In this document: positions 16,361 to 23,958 of the stretch, one piece after another
Layout of the letters: the number at the start of each line of letters is the position of its first letter
How positions within the stretch are numbered: the stretch's first letter is position 1
From: UBA11869 sp964544965
GTDB lineage: Bacteria; Pseudomonadota; Gammaproteobacteria; Eutrophobiales; Eutrophobiaceae
DNA length: 30,043 nt
Reading direction: 5' to 3'
Assembly: GCA_964544965.1 (NCBI GenBank)
Contig: CAZJED010000014.1
Coordinates: 1-30,043, forward strand
Made by a program: the position numbers and the translations under genes
Notes under the pieces: model-generated
Databases searched by the model: none
What the model was told of the DNA's origin: nothing
Seen by the model: only the letters and a program-made list of their open reading frames with translations

Positions 16361-16489
16361 TTAGCTATGTTGAATTAAAAACAGTAGAGTAATAATTGAC
16401 ATGCCTACTAATATACTAAAAATCATTCTAAACCAGAATGTATTAAAATTTTTTTTAGTAAATGTTAATTTCTGTGTTTTAGTATTCAT
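16361..16489 (-). CDS. Small single-helix membrane protein upstream of hemN
   Basis: This 42-residue frame (ATG at 16489-16487, TAA at 16363-16361) has a basic N-terminus (MNTKTQKLTFTKKN), one hydrophobic helix (about residues 18-39, MIFSILVGMSIITLLFLI) and a short end QHS. I do not recognise it; it could be a small subunit or regulator of a respiratory membrane complex. It is the first gene behind the two FNR-type boxes: the nearer box predicts a transcript start near 16519, 30 bases before the ATG. It lies 49 bp before hemN. The ribosome site is weak (GGGAT about 13 bases upstream). Length and AT-richness leave some risk of a chance frame. Confidence 0.5.
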   Translation of the reverse strand: MNTKTQKLTFTKKNFNTFWFRMIFSILVGMSIITLLFLIQHS

Positions 16490-16553
16490 AATGAAATGAT
16501 CCCATTTATAATTACACTATGAATAAATATATATATTTAAAAAATTCTTAATA

Positions 16554-16567
16554 TTGATCTGGATCAA
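16554..16567 (-). promoter_or_regulatory. Perfect FNR/DNR box (proximal) for the hemN operon
   Basis: TTGATCTGGATCAA matches all ten conserved positions. A class II arrangement predicts a minus-strand start near 16519, with an AT-rich -10 region (TATATTTA) at about 16525-16532. Confidence 0.75.
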
Positions 16568-16585
16568 TAAGTAAATTGATAAGTA

Positions 16586-16599
16586 TTGATCTAGATCAA
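16586..16599 (-). promoter_or_regulatory. Perfect FNR/DNR box (distal) for the hemN operon
   Basis: TTGATCTAGATCAA matches all ten conserved positions and is a perfect palindrome. Its centre is 32 bp from the proximal box, close to three helical turns, so two dimers could bind the same DNA face. Confidence 0.72.
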
Positions 16600-16650
16600 T
16601 CAGACACTACTCAGGAAATATTTGAGATTATTCTACTTTTTTATTGATAA

Positions 16651-16824
16651 TTAATTCTGTTGTTTCATCATTAAAGCGGCATCACCTGTCTGACCTGCAT
16701 ATAATTGCCCAGAATCCTCTACTGTTGCAGAATCTTTGATGGTGCATTTGTAGTATTTACTAGGCAGAGACTCACCCCAAACAATTGTTGGAATAAGAAG
16801 AGTTATAAGTATTAATTTATTCAT
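16651..16824 (-). CDS. Small secreted protein, third gene of a three-gene unit
   Basis: This 57-residue frame (ATG at 16824-16822, TAA at 16653-16651) begins with a clear signal peptide (MNKLILITLLIPTIVWG, cut near residue 17). It leaves a mature part of about 40 residues with one Cys (KYYKCTIKDSATVEDSG) and an end MMKQQN. I do not recognise it. It may be complete or the truncated start of a longer secreted protein. Its start overlaps the stop of the upstream 108-residue gene by ATGA, strong support for translation. The FNR-type boxes 50-100 bp downstream belong to the next unit. Confidence 0.6.
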   Translation of the reverse strand: MNKLILITLLIPTIVWGESLPSKYYKCTIKDSATVEDSGQLYAGQTGDAALMMKQQN

Positions 16825-17147
16825 GAGAAGTCCTTTATCAGTAAAATTAAAAATATAGCAACAACAGCTATCAATAACATATTTATTCTTTTCGATATTT
16901 TATTTTGTGTTTCATTTTTATCTTCTATGTTGGATTTAATATTACTTTTATCTTCTGTTTTATTTTCTGTAGTAACAACATATTCCTCAGAAAATTCAAA
17001 ATCAACTAGCTCAGCGCGGCATAGTTGATCTTCACAAGCATTCACATCTAAATATACATTGCTATTTTCAATATCTTTACCATTTTTACTGACAAAAAAC
17101 ATTTTGTTTAATTTTTCAATATACCCCTCATCAAAATAAGCACCCAT
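16821..17147 (-). CDS. Tail-anchored acidic protein of unknown function
   Basis: This 108-residue protein has a globular N-terminal half (DEGYIEKLNKMFFVSKNG, then a Cys pair in NACEDQLCRAEL). A low-complexity linker rich in Asn, Lys, Glu and Asp (about 60-85) follows, then a single C-terminal membrane helix (MLLIAVVAIFLILLI), so it is a tail-anchored membrane protein. The two cysteines (about five residues apart) could form a disulfide or bind metal. I do not recognise the family. Its start overlaps the previous stop (TAATG) and its stop overlaps the next start (ATGA), so the three genes form one translationally coupled unit. It lies close to the tRNA fragment that may mark an island end, so it may be island cargo. 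Confidence 0.65.
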   Translation of the reverse strand: MGAYFDEGYIEKLNKMFFVSKNGKDIENSNVYLDVNACEDQLCRAELVDFEFSEEYVVTTENKTEDKSNIKSNIEDKNETQNKISKRINMLLIAVVAIFLILLIKDFS

Positions 17148-17329
17148 TAAGTTTTTTTTAAAGATTCAACATTAAATTCACCAGTTTCTTTATAACAATC
17201 GAACCTTATCCCTAAGCGTAGCTCACTCAACATATTACTTTTTATTAATTTTCTTATTTTATTTTTTATCTTCTTTACAGACGCAAACCAAAAGTAGTCA
17301 AACCATATTCTTTGAAGAATATCTTGCAC
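17147..17329 (-). CDS. Small basic protein, first gene of a three-gene unit
   Basis: This 60-residue frame starts at a GTG (17329) and encodes an N-terminus rich in aromatic residues (IWFDYFWFASV) followed by a strongly basic stretch (KKIKNKIRKLIK). The second half (ELRLGIRFDCYKETGEFN) looks like two beta strands. There is no signal peptide or membrane helix. It is coupled to the next gene through TAATG. I do not recognise it; it could be an intact small protein or a fragment of a larger island gene, because its start lacks a strong ribosome site. An ATG 10 bp upstream is out of frame. Confidence 0.4.
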   Translation of the reverse strand: MQDILQRIWFDYFWFASVKKIKNKIRKLIKSNMLSELRLGIRFDCYKETGEFNVESLKKT

Positions 17330-17357
17330 TAAAATGCATCTTCTTTTCTAGGGATAA

Positions 17358-17434
17358 TCTTTCCCATAGCTCAACTTGCCACTTATACAAAACAAATACT
17401 TACCTGTGTATAATGAAAAAATCTATGGGAAAGA
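17358..17434. repeat. Nested inverted repeats beside the tRNA fragment
   Basis: TCTTTCCCATAG (17358-17369) and CTATGGGAAAGA (17423-17434) are perfect 12-bp inverted repeats. Inside them TTATACA (17383-17389) and TGTATAA (17407-17413) form a second pair centred at nearly the same point. The inner right arm contains a perfect + strand -10 (TATAAT, 17409-17414). The layout could be an operator, a folded RNA leader or recombinase arm sites near the attachment core at 17483. Confidence 0.6.
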
Positions 17435-17482
17435 CTTTTGGTGTAAGTTGTTATTGGTTAAATGGAATTTAGGAATTGAGAC

Positions 17483-17532
17483 ACACATTCGTAATGCGTA
17501 GGTCAGTGGTTCGACTCCACTTTCCGGCACCA
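17483..17532 (+). tRNA. 3' half of tRNA-Thr(CGU), probable attachment site of an integrated island
   Basis: The sequence runs from the anticodon stem to CCA. The anticodon arm ACACA-TTCGTAA-TGCGT has anticodon CGT (17490-17492) and one A-C mismatch. A variable loop (AGGTC), a perfect T arm (AGTGG-TTCGACT-CCACT, 17505-17521), the 3' acceptor strand TTCCGGC (17522-17528), discriminator A and CCA (17530-17532) follow. The matching 5' acceptor strand GCCGGAA and a D arm are absent upstream, so it cannot form a whole tRNA. The order and sequence match the 3' half of bacterial tRNA-Thr(CGU). Integrases that use tRNA genes leave exactly such a fragment at the far end of the element. Confidence 0.85.
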
Positions 17533-17621
17533 ATCATTATATTTTTTTATAAAAATTATTTTCTTTTTTAAAAAATGTATTTATAATATCCTAGAGTTCA
17601 CAATTTTGGAAATATCCGTAA

Positions 17622-17897
17622 GTGAGAAAAAAAATAACTATCAAGTTTCTAGTTTTATTCTTAATGTTGTCACAACTTGTGACGTTTTCTCACGCCATAG
17701 AACATCAGATTGTTCATGAAGGTGATGAACAATGTCTAGTTTGTATTCATACAAATGATAATAACGCGATTACCCACTTACCTTCTTTAGATAATCTCGT
17801 ACAAAAAAATAGTGAAAAAGTATTTTATAGTCATATTTTCTATGATTTAAAAGCGATTTCCTTCCAAAATATTAGAAGCCCTCCAATACATCCTTAA
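17622..17897 (+). CDS. Small secreted His/Cys protein paired with the ZnuD-like receptor
   Basis: This 91-residue protein starts at a GTG and has a signal peptide (KFLVLFLMLSQLVTFSHA). The mature part has IEHQIVHEGDEQCLVCIHTND, best described as a His-rich segment with CLVC, and ends RSPPIHP. Short His/Cys proteins of this form are commonly found just before TonB receptors for zinc or other metals, so a metal-related role is likely but inferred. It lies 76 bp before the preferred receptor start and is probably cotranscribed with it. No Zur operator was recognised upstream. It is the first gene right of the tRNA fragment, so it may be the first gene of the ancestral chromosome. Confidence 0.68.
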   Translation: MRKKITIKFLVLFLMLSQLVTFSHAIEHQIVHEGDEQCLVCIHTNDNNAITHLPSLDNLVQKNSEKVFYSHIFYDLKAISFQNIRSPPIHP

Positions 17898-17973
17898 TAA
17901 CATCAACTTATCATTCACTTATTCATAGGCTTGATTCTTCAGTCTGTGCGGTATGTTATTAGGAGAAATTATT

Positions 17974-19953
17974 TTGAAATTTTATACTATGGGCACATTT
18001 GTGCTAATTGGCGGTCTTATACAGAATGTGTATTGCGAGGAAGCAACAACATTCGAAGAACTTACTGTATCTGCAAGACCAATCGGTTTGCATAGTTTGG
18101 AACATCTTGTTAGACCTATCACCATTTTAAATAAAGAAGAGCTTAGTAAAAGACAAGCCGAAACCATTGGAGAAACTCTATTAGATATTCCTGGTGTAAC
18201 AACAAACAGGTTTAGTCCGCTTGCAAGCAGACCGATAATTAGAGGCTTTGGTGGAACACGAGTACATATTTTGGAAAATGGAGTTGGATCAATGGATGTT
18301 TCCACGATTAGTGCAGACCATGCTGTAACAATTGAGCCCATTCAAGCTGAAAAAATAGAAATATTTAGAGGTCCTTCAACTTTACTTTATGGTAGCGAAG
18401 CAACGGGAGGATTGATAAATGTTGTGACAAACCGTATTCCAGAGTATATCCCCGAGTTTAATAATAAGATTTATTCTAGTTATGACGTTAATCCGCTTGA
18501 AAAATTAATATCAATACAAAGCGAGGGCGGTCATGATAAATGGGCATTCCATCTTGATGGTACAAAACGAGATGCTAAAAATTATGCTAGTAAAAACGGT
18601 CAGATCGATAATAGTTTTTATGAAACGTTGAATTTTAATTTTGGTACATCTTATATTGATAATTGGGGATTTCTTGGTATTGCTTTTGGACATTTTGATT
18701 CGACACATGGCGTGCCATTAAATCCTGAAGACCCCTCTGAACTCCCGTTTATAGAATCGGAGCAGGATCGGATAGATCTATCTGGCAAAATTAATCAGCC
18801 ATTACCGGGTATAAAAACAGCTGCTCTACAAGTTGGTTACAATGATTATACGCACACAGAGTTTGAGGATGCAGCAACTGCTGGAACAATATTTGATAAC
18901 GAGCAATTCGACACTCGTGTTGAAATTCAACATATCCCATTGGGAATGTTTAATGGTGTAATTGGAACCCAGTTCGGTTTTAGAAATTTAAGTGCTGTTG
19001 GTGATGAGGCATTTCTTCCAAAAACCAAAACAAACACCGTTGCTGTATTTATTCTGGAAGAAATAGATATTAGCAACTCGATATATCTGGATGTTGGTGG
19101 ACGTTTTGAGCATAAAGAAGACAACCCAACAAATTCCTCAAAAATTACAAACAATATGTATAGTATTTCATCGGGCTTAAATTGGGATTTTAATAAAAAT
19201 ACTATGCTGGGTATAAATATGAGTCGAAGTCAGCGTGGCCCTTCATCCGAAGAATTATTTTCCAATGGACCCCATGTCGCAACAGGAACATTCGAGCAAG
19301 GGCAATCTAATTTAGATGTAGAGACAGCTAACAGCCTCGATCTTACACTAAGTAAAACGTATGAAATTTGGCAGTGGAATATGAGTCTATTTACTAACTA
19401 CATAGAAGATTTCATTTTTCTGCAAGGGTTAGATCTTGATAATGATGGTGCAGTTGATCAAGTTGACGAAACTGGTAATGCAGCAGGCGAGTTTCAGTTA
19501 CTACAATATCAGCAAGATAATGTCGTTATGTATGGTTTTGAAGTTTCCTTTGATGCCAACCTTTTTTCGGGAAACTATGGCCGATTAGATTTAAACCTGT
19601 TTAGCGATTATGTTCGAGCTGAGCGCGAAAATGGAGATAATCTTCCAAGAATATCACCAGCACGATTTGGTAGCGGCCTAAGTTATAACTATAAAAAATT
19701 TAATGCCGGGATCAACTTCACAAATATCTTCGCACAAAAAGATAATAATGTTCTTGAAACAGATACTGACGGTTACTCGGTTTTAAATATAAACGCAAAT
19801 TATAATGTGCTAAGTGGCAAACAAGATTTAAATATATTTTTAAAAATGACTAATATATTGAATGAAGATGGCCGTTTGCATACATCATTTATAAAAGACC
19901 GTGCACCTATTAAGGGGAGATCAATCATGGTTGGTTTTCAATTAGATTTTTAG
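17974..19953 (+). CDS. ZnuD-like TonB-dependent outer-membrane receptor
   Basis: From a TTG start at 17974 this is a 659-residue receptor, probably for zinc. I chose TTG because AGGAGA lies 8 bases upstream and the signal peptide (FYTMGTFVLIGGLIQNVY) then begins at the N-terminus; an ATG at 17953 would put the ribosome site inside the gene. The plug has SRPIIRGFGGTRVHILENG, DHAVTIEPIQAEKIEIFRG and STLLYGSEATGGLINVV, which match the ZnuD group closely. A 22-strand barrel follows, ending in an aromatic residue (VGFQLDF). The small His/Cys protein upstream fits metal uptake. The 3' end overlaps the convergent phosphodiesterase-methyltransferase gene by 29 bp. Confidence 0.85.
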   Translation: MKFYTMGTFVLIGGLIQNVYCEEATTFEELTVSARPIGLHSLEHLVRPITILNKEELSKRQAETIGETLLDIPGVTTNRFSPLASRPIIRGFGGTRVHILENGVGSMDVSTISADHAVTIEPIQAEKIEIFRGPSTLLYGSEATGGLINVVTNRIPEYIPEFNNKIYSSYDVNPLEKLISIQSEGGHDKWAFHLDGTKRDAKNYASKNGQIDNSFYETLNFNFGTSYIDNWGFLGIAFGHFDSTHGVPLNPEDPSELPFIESEQDRIDLSGKINQPLPGIKTAALQVGYNDYTHTEFEDAATAGTIFDNEQFDTRVEIQHIPLGMFNGVIGTQFGFRNLSAVGDEAFLPKTKTNTVAVFILEEIDISNSIYLDVGGRFEHKEDNPTNSSKITNNMYSISSGLNWDFNKNTMLGINMSRSQRGPSSEELFSNGPHVATGTFEQGQSNLDVETANSLDLTLSKTYEIWQWNMSLFTNYIEDFIFLQGLDLDNDGAVDQVDETGNAAGEFQLLQYQQDNVVMYGFEVSFDANLFSGNYGRLDLNLFSDYVRAERENGDNLPRISPARFGSGLSYNYKKFNAGINFTNIFAQKDNNVLETDTDGYSVLNINANYNVLSGKQDLNIFLKMTNILNEDGRLHTSFIKDRAPIKGRSIMVGFQLDF

Positions 19954-22246
19954 GCTTCTTCAATACAAAGCGGAAGAGATTACCATCTTGAAATAGGAAC
20001 TGATATATACCGTGAAGAATAGCTTGAGTTTTTTTCTTGCCTTGTAAAAATGGCCTATGAAAGAACGTTGTATAGTTTTCTAGCACGATAATTTCATATC
20101 CTTTGAAGTGTGTGGCAACGAATTCTTCCGGAACAAAACCAACCGTAGGATCTACACTGTCTAAGTATTGTTCCACAGGAGAATGGAATTCAACCATTTG
20201 TAAAATTTCTTCCTCGCAAACACGAGGGGCGAGCGGATATTGATGTTTTAAGATTGTATTGAAATTCTTTACGAATTCGTGACTAATCGAAAGTCCTCCA
20301 CCAATTTGTTTATAAAACGAAGCAAAAATTCGGAAGAGCGGATTCTGAAATGGTCGACGATTAGGTTCATGTGATCCAACGACAACGCCGCCTGGTGCCA
20401 AGAGACGGTTCACAACACGGCTGATATCTTCGGGTTTTGATGTGTGGTGAAATACAGAACTCGCACATATAACATCAAAGAGCCCCTCGATTTCGTCTAG
20501 GTTTGTCACAAATAGAAACCTTTTGTCATTTTCTACGCTTTTTCTTGCAACATCTAACATTTCTTTTGAGATATCCTGCCCAACAAATTGTAAATTTTTG
20601 AAATTCTTGTCACGCACTCTTTCAGCAATAAACCCTGTTCCGCAACCAATATCCAGGATGCGGATTTCTTGGTTCAATGCGTCCTTATATTGATTAAAGA
20701 AATTATCCCACCAAGTAATATCACCCTCATAAATTTCGGGATGGTTTTTTATATATCCAGGGGACTCTAGTCCGTATTTGATACAATTAAATCGGCGAAC
20801 AAATTCTTCTGTTTCACCTTTATAGTCACAATCATCTAAGACATCAGTAAAGACTTGGCCTCTTGCATCTTTTGGATATGGAACACCAAGCAAATAAGCT
20901 GTGGTATTGCAAATATCCATAATAGAACCAGGACGCTCAATTACATACCCATTTTTAATTCCTTTTCCAGAAATTATAAATGGGACGTACATTTCCGATT
21001 TAGCAAGAAGATAGCTATGATCGATTGCCGCCATTCCGTGGTCTGAGCAAATAATCGTTGCGGTATCATCGGCTAACCCATTATCGGTTAACCAATCAAG
21101 TAAGTTTCCAACATGACCATCAATCTTCTGAATTGCTTTTTTGTAATTATCTGAAGTGCTTCCATAAGCGTGGCCAAGAAAATCAGCCTCGCTAAAATCT
21201 AAAATAAACAATCGTTCTTCATCACGTAGGATGTCTTCTTTTAACCACTCTACAGCAACAGCATCACTTTTGTATACGGAGTGCATAGGTAATGAAACAA
21301 CTTTCGTTGTCCATGAATCCTTGCAAAAATGCTCTACGTGCATTGATCCATAGGCAATACTTGGTACGACATCAAGGATGCCCTCCGTACGAATACTTTG
21401 CCCAAAGTTATTGTCCTTAACCCCATGAATCTTAGGGATGGTGCCTGTAAAAATACTGGCAAAAGCAGAATTAGTTAAAGCACGGTAAACAGTTGTCAAT
21501 CCATTTCGATGATAGGCACCATTTTTTTTAAGTCTTTCCATCGCTGGTAGTTCAAGGCTATCGAATATGTCTTTTCTACAGCCATCAATATTTAAGATTA
21601 GTACTCTTTTGAAACGCGCATCTGTTAAATCTGGTTTATGGAACTTGCTGAAATGGTTTTTTGGGAGCATTAATCGTGTCACAAATGCTCCAATAAAAAG
21701 AACGACTGTAGCAAGACCAACACCCCACCATTCGGAAGAATCAGCTTCAACAAATACTGACAACAGAAAAGCTAGATAAAAAGAAAAGAACACACTCATT
21801 GAAAGTGATACAGTCGTCGGAGCGACTGTGAAAATTGAATTATATAACTTTAGGAATGCAACCTTAGGATCTCTTGCAACGATCGAATCCGGAATACCCA
21901 TGAAGCCAAATTGGATAATAATACATGCGAGAACATTAGTGCCGAATAAGATTGCTACGTATGTTAGGTCAAGATGGAGCCAATAAAACAGACCCACAAT
22001 TGCAATGATGCCAGGAATAATGAAATATGGATAAAAGTCTGAAATTTTAGCCGTAGCGACCGCTACACAAAAACCAAAAAGGAAAAATAGTGGCGAGATA
22101 TCCTGTTTATAACAAACAATAAAAGTTCCTATACCAGCGATTAGAAAATAAGTATCAATAGTATTAAAAAAATACAGAAGTCGAACGCACATACTTTCGA
22201 TTGCATCATTATAAAACGTTGAAATAATTTTTTTAATGAAGTTCAC
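19925..22246 (-). CDS. Fusion: membrane-anchored type I phosphodiesterase/phosphatase plus SAM methyltransferase
   Basis: This 773-residue protein combines three parts. About six membrane helices occupy residues 30-192. Then comes an alkaline-phosphatase-superfamily domain (about 213-465). It has Asp221 in LNIDGCRKD, the likely nucleophile Thr258 in RALTNSAF, the Asp355/His359 pair in SEADFLGHAYG, and Asp402/His403 in CSDHGM. This matches the metal ligand order and spacing of nucleotide pyrophosphatase/phosphodiesterase enzymes, though I could not place the last His ligand. Residues about 525-740 are a class I methyltransferase with LDIGCGTGFIAERV (531-544), the acidic QDISKEMLDVA and the FHHTSKPEDI region of Methyltransf_11/25 enzymes. 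The start is GTG at 22246. The gene is divergent from the glycosyltransferase. The substrate is unknown; a lipid-linked phosphodiester or glycan is inferred from the membrane part. Confidence 0.8.
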   Translation of the reverse strand: MNFIKKIISTFYNDAIESMCVRLLYFFNTIDTYFLIAGIGTFIVCYKQDISPLFFLFGFCVAVATAKISDFYPYFIIPGIIAIVGLFYWLHLDLTYVAILFGTNVLACIIIQFGFMGIPDSIVARDPKVAFLKLYNSIFTVAPTTVSLSMSVFFSFYLAFLLSVFVEADSSEWWGVGLATVVLFIGAFVTRLMLPKNHFSKFHKPDLTDARFKRVLILNIDGCRKDIFDSLELPAMERLKKNGAYHRNGLTTVYRALTNSAFASIFTGTIPKIHGVKDNNFGQSIRTEGILDVVPSIAYGSMHVEHFCKDSWTTKVVSLPMHSVYKSDAVAVEWLKEDILRDEERLFILDFSEADFLGHAYGSTSDNYKKAIQKIDGHVGNLLDWLTDNGLADDTATIICSDHGMAAIDHSYLLAKSEMYVPFIISGKGIKNGYVIERPGSIMDICNTTAYLLGVPYPKDARGQVFTDVLDDCDYKGETEEFVRRFNCIKYGLESPGYIKNHPEIYEGDITWWDNFFNQYKDALNQEIRILDIGCGTGFIAERVRDKNFKNLQFVGQDISKEMLDVARKSVENDKRFLFVTNLDEIEGLFDVICASSVFHHTSKPEDISRVVNRLLAPGGVVVGSHEPNRRPFQNPLFRIFASFYKQIGGGLSISHEFVKNFNTILKHQYPLAPRVCEEEILQMVEFHSPVEQYLDSVDPTVGFVPEEFVATHFKGYEIIVLENYTTFFHRPFLQGKKKTQAILHGIYQFLFQDGNLFRFVLKKPKNLIENQP

Positions 22247-22558
22247 TGTATCTATTCTATTCCTAATCTAATTGATATAGAGTTTCTTGTTGAAAATTTT
22301 GTGATATCCGCCTGCCATAAGCTTTCATCCCTGAATTCCAAATTATTTCTCTTTAACACTACCGAATTATGTATATATATTTACCAATAAGCATACTAAA
22401 GAGTTTTGATTAACGCCATAACTAGTTATAATTTAACATCTAATAAATTATTTATAATGAACATTCATAAGTATAATGTGTATCGTGTCATCATTATACC
22501 TACGCCATCTATAGATTGATTATAAAATGATAGCTTGCATAAGAGATTGGAATTTATA

Positions 22559-23812
22559 GTGCGAATACCCTTAGCACGTCGAGTCGATGGGATTGTAGGC
22601 CCACTTATATGTTTGATTCTAAGAATTTTATCATTCTTATCTCTAAAATCAAAAAATAACATTGATGCGCATAACCCATCGATGTACATAGATATGCATA
22701 GCCCAATGACGCAAGATACACTTATTATAAAATTCTTTGGGTTTGGCAGCATCATTCATATGGGGAAAATGATTCAAGCTGTAAAACAAGCATATCCAGA
22801 TTCACGCGTGGTTCTATTAACGTTTACCAATAACAAATCAATTGCAAAGTTATTGACAGATATCGATGACGTTGAAAGTATTTGTTTTTCTCAAGGTTTT
22901 TTTGGATTTATTATTGAAACAATCTCATGCGCATATCGTCTGCATAAGCAAAATTTCGGTGTTATTATTAATTGCGAATTTTATTCTTATTATGCAGCAA
23001 TCATGGCCTATATAATTTCGCAGTCAAGCAGTTGTATTCTAGGTTTCTTCTCTAACCAACCTCAAAGAGAATGGATTTTTAGCCGACGTGTAGCATATGA
23101 TCACACTCAGCACATTTCTGATCAATTTGTTAAATTGATACAGCCCCTAAATCTGCTCACAAAGTCGATTACACCGTATAAACCACAATTAAATATTCCG
23201 GAAAATGCCATTAAGAAAATTGATAGCATGCTTGGTGATATTGTGACTTCGAATAATACTTTTCTAGTTGCAATTAACATTAATGCAAGCGAGCTTAATT
23301 ATAATAGGCGCTGGCCAACGAGTTCTTTCAAATCCCTTATTAATTTGCTTCTAAATGATGAGGAAAAAAGAAAGATAATGCAGTTTGTATTAATCGGCAA
23401 CAAAGATGATAAAAGTTATGTGAATTCTTTTGCTCAAGATCTAGACTCAGATTATGTTCACGACTTCTCTGGCATTATATCTCTTCCTGAATTGACAGCT
23501 CTTCTTAAACGTTGCGATATTTTTCTTGGAAATGATAGCGGCCCACTTCACCTAGCTGTGAATTGCAATATACCTACGATTTCAATTTTTGGGCCTGAAA
23601 CACCTGTAATGTATGGCCCAATGGGCTCTAAGCATACAGTGTTTTATACCAATCGCTTTTGCAGTCCATGTCTTAATGTGTATTTCTCAAAAGAAAGTAA
23701 TTGCTCAAATAACCTTTGCGTTAAAGAAATTGATCCATATGCCGTATATTCAGCTTTTTGTAACAAATTCAAGCATATAATGTCCAAACGTAAATTAGAG
23801 GCAGCGCAATGA
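22559..23812 (+). CDS. Glycosyltransferase family 9 (heptosyltransferase-like)
   Basis: This protein of about 417 residues resembles ADP-heptose:LPS heptosyltransferases and related GT9 enzymes. The N-terminal domain has DTLIIKFFGFGSIIHMG and HKQNFGVIINCEF. The C-terminal donor-binding domain has LPELTALLKRCDIFLGND, SGPLHLAVNCNIPTISIFG and PETPVMYGPM, the family's most conserved stretch. A hydrophobic, basic N-terminal segment (about 10-35) may tether it to the inner membrane. I prefer GTG at 22559, with GGA 9 bases upstream, over TTG at 22535. It ends in CAATGA, where the stop overlaps an ATG, a leftover of an older overlap with the next gene (see 23741-23958). The acceptor and sugar are unknown. 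Confidence 0.82.
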   Translation: MRIPLARRVDGIVGPLICLILRILSFLSLKSKNNIDAHNPSMYIDMHSPMTQDTLIIKFFGFGSIIHMGKMIQAVKQAYPDSRVVLLTFTNNKSIAKLLTDIDDVESICFSQGFFGFIIETISCAYRLHKQNFGVIINCEFYSYYAAIMAYIISQSSSCILGFFSNQPQREWIFSRRVAYDHTQHISDQFVKLIQPLNLLTKSITPYKPQLNIPENAIKKIDSMLGDIVTSNNTFLVAININASELNYNRRWPTSSFKSLINLLLNDEEKRKIMQFVLIGNKDDKSYVNSFAQDLDSDYVHDFSGIISLPELTALLKRCDIFLGNDSGPLHLAVNCNIPTISIFGPETPVMYGPMGSKHTVFYTNRFCSPCLNVYFSKESNCSNNLCVKEIDPYAVYSAFCNKFKHIMSKRKLEAAQ

Positions 23813-23958
23813 AATAGACCCATATTATGTCGTGTATTCACCTTTTTGTAACAAATTCATACATATTTTGTAAAAAATTCACGTAAATAATATTCAAAGA
23901 TAAAAGAATCACGTATATAATGTCCACACCTAAATTAGAGGCAGCGTAATGAAAATAG
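23741..23958. repeat. Degenerate duplication of the glycosyltransferase 3' end and the next gene's start
   Basis: The block TAAATTAGAGGCAGCG followed by an ATG occurs at 23791-23811 and again at 23931-23951. In between, the segment TTTTTGTAACAAATTCA and its continuation recur at about 23755, 23842 and, weaker, 23865, with a last partial copy at 23907. The first copy encodes the end of the glycosyltransferase; the last provides the AGAGG ribosome site and start of the B12 enzyme. The spacing between the two ATGs is 140 bp. Repeat divergence shows the duplication is not recent. It is not a CRISPR array because units are irregular and have no spacers. Confidence 0.8.

Noticed and set aside
17457..17532. 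A complete tRNA-Thr gene
   Set aside because: The 76 bases ending at CCA lack the 5' acceptor strand GCCGGAA and a D arm, and the anticodon stem has an A-C mismatch. Only the 3' half is present.
17533..17621. A Zur operator upstream of the His/Cys protein and ZnuD-like receptor
   Set aside because: Only AT-rich partial matches (TTATAATAT) were seen, with no convincing palindrome.
23741..23958. CRISPR-like array
   Set aside because: Units are unequal in length (22-88 bp apart) and degenerate, with no constant spacers and no cas genes.
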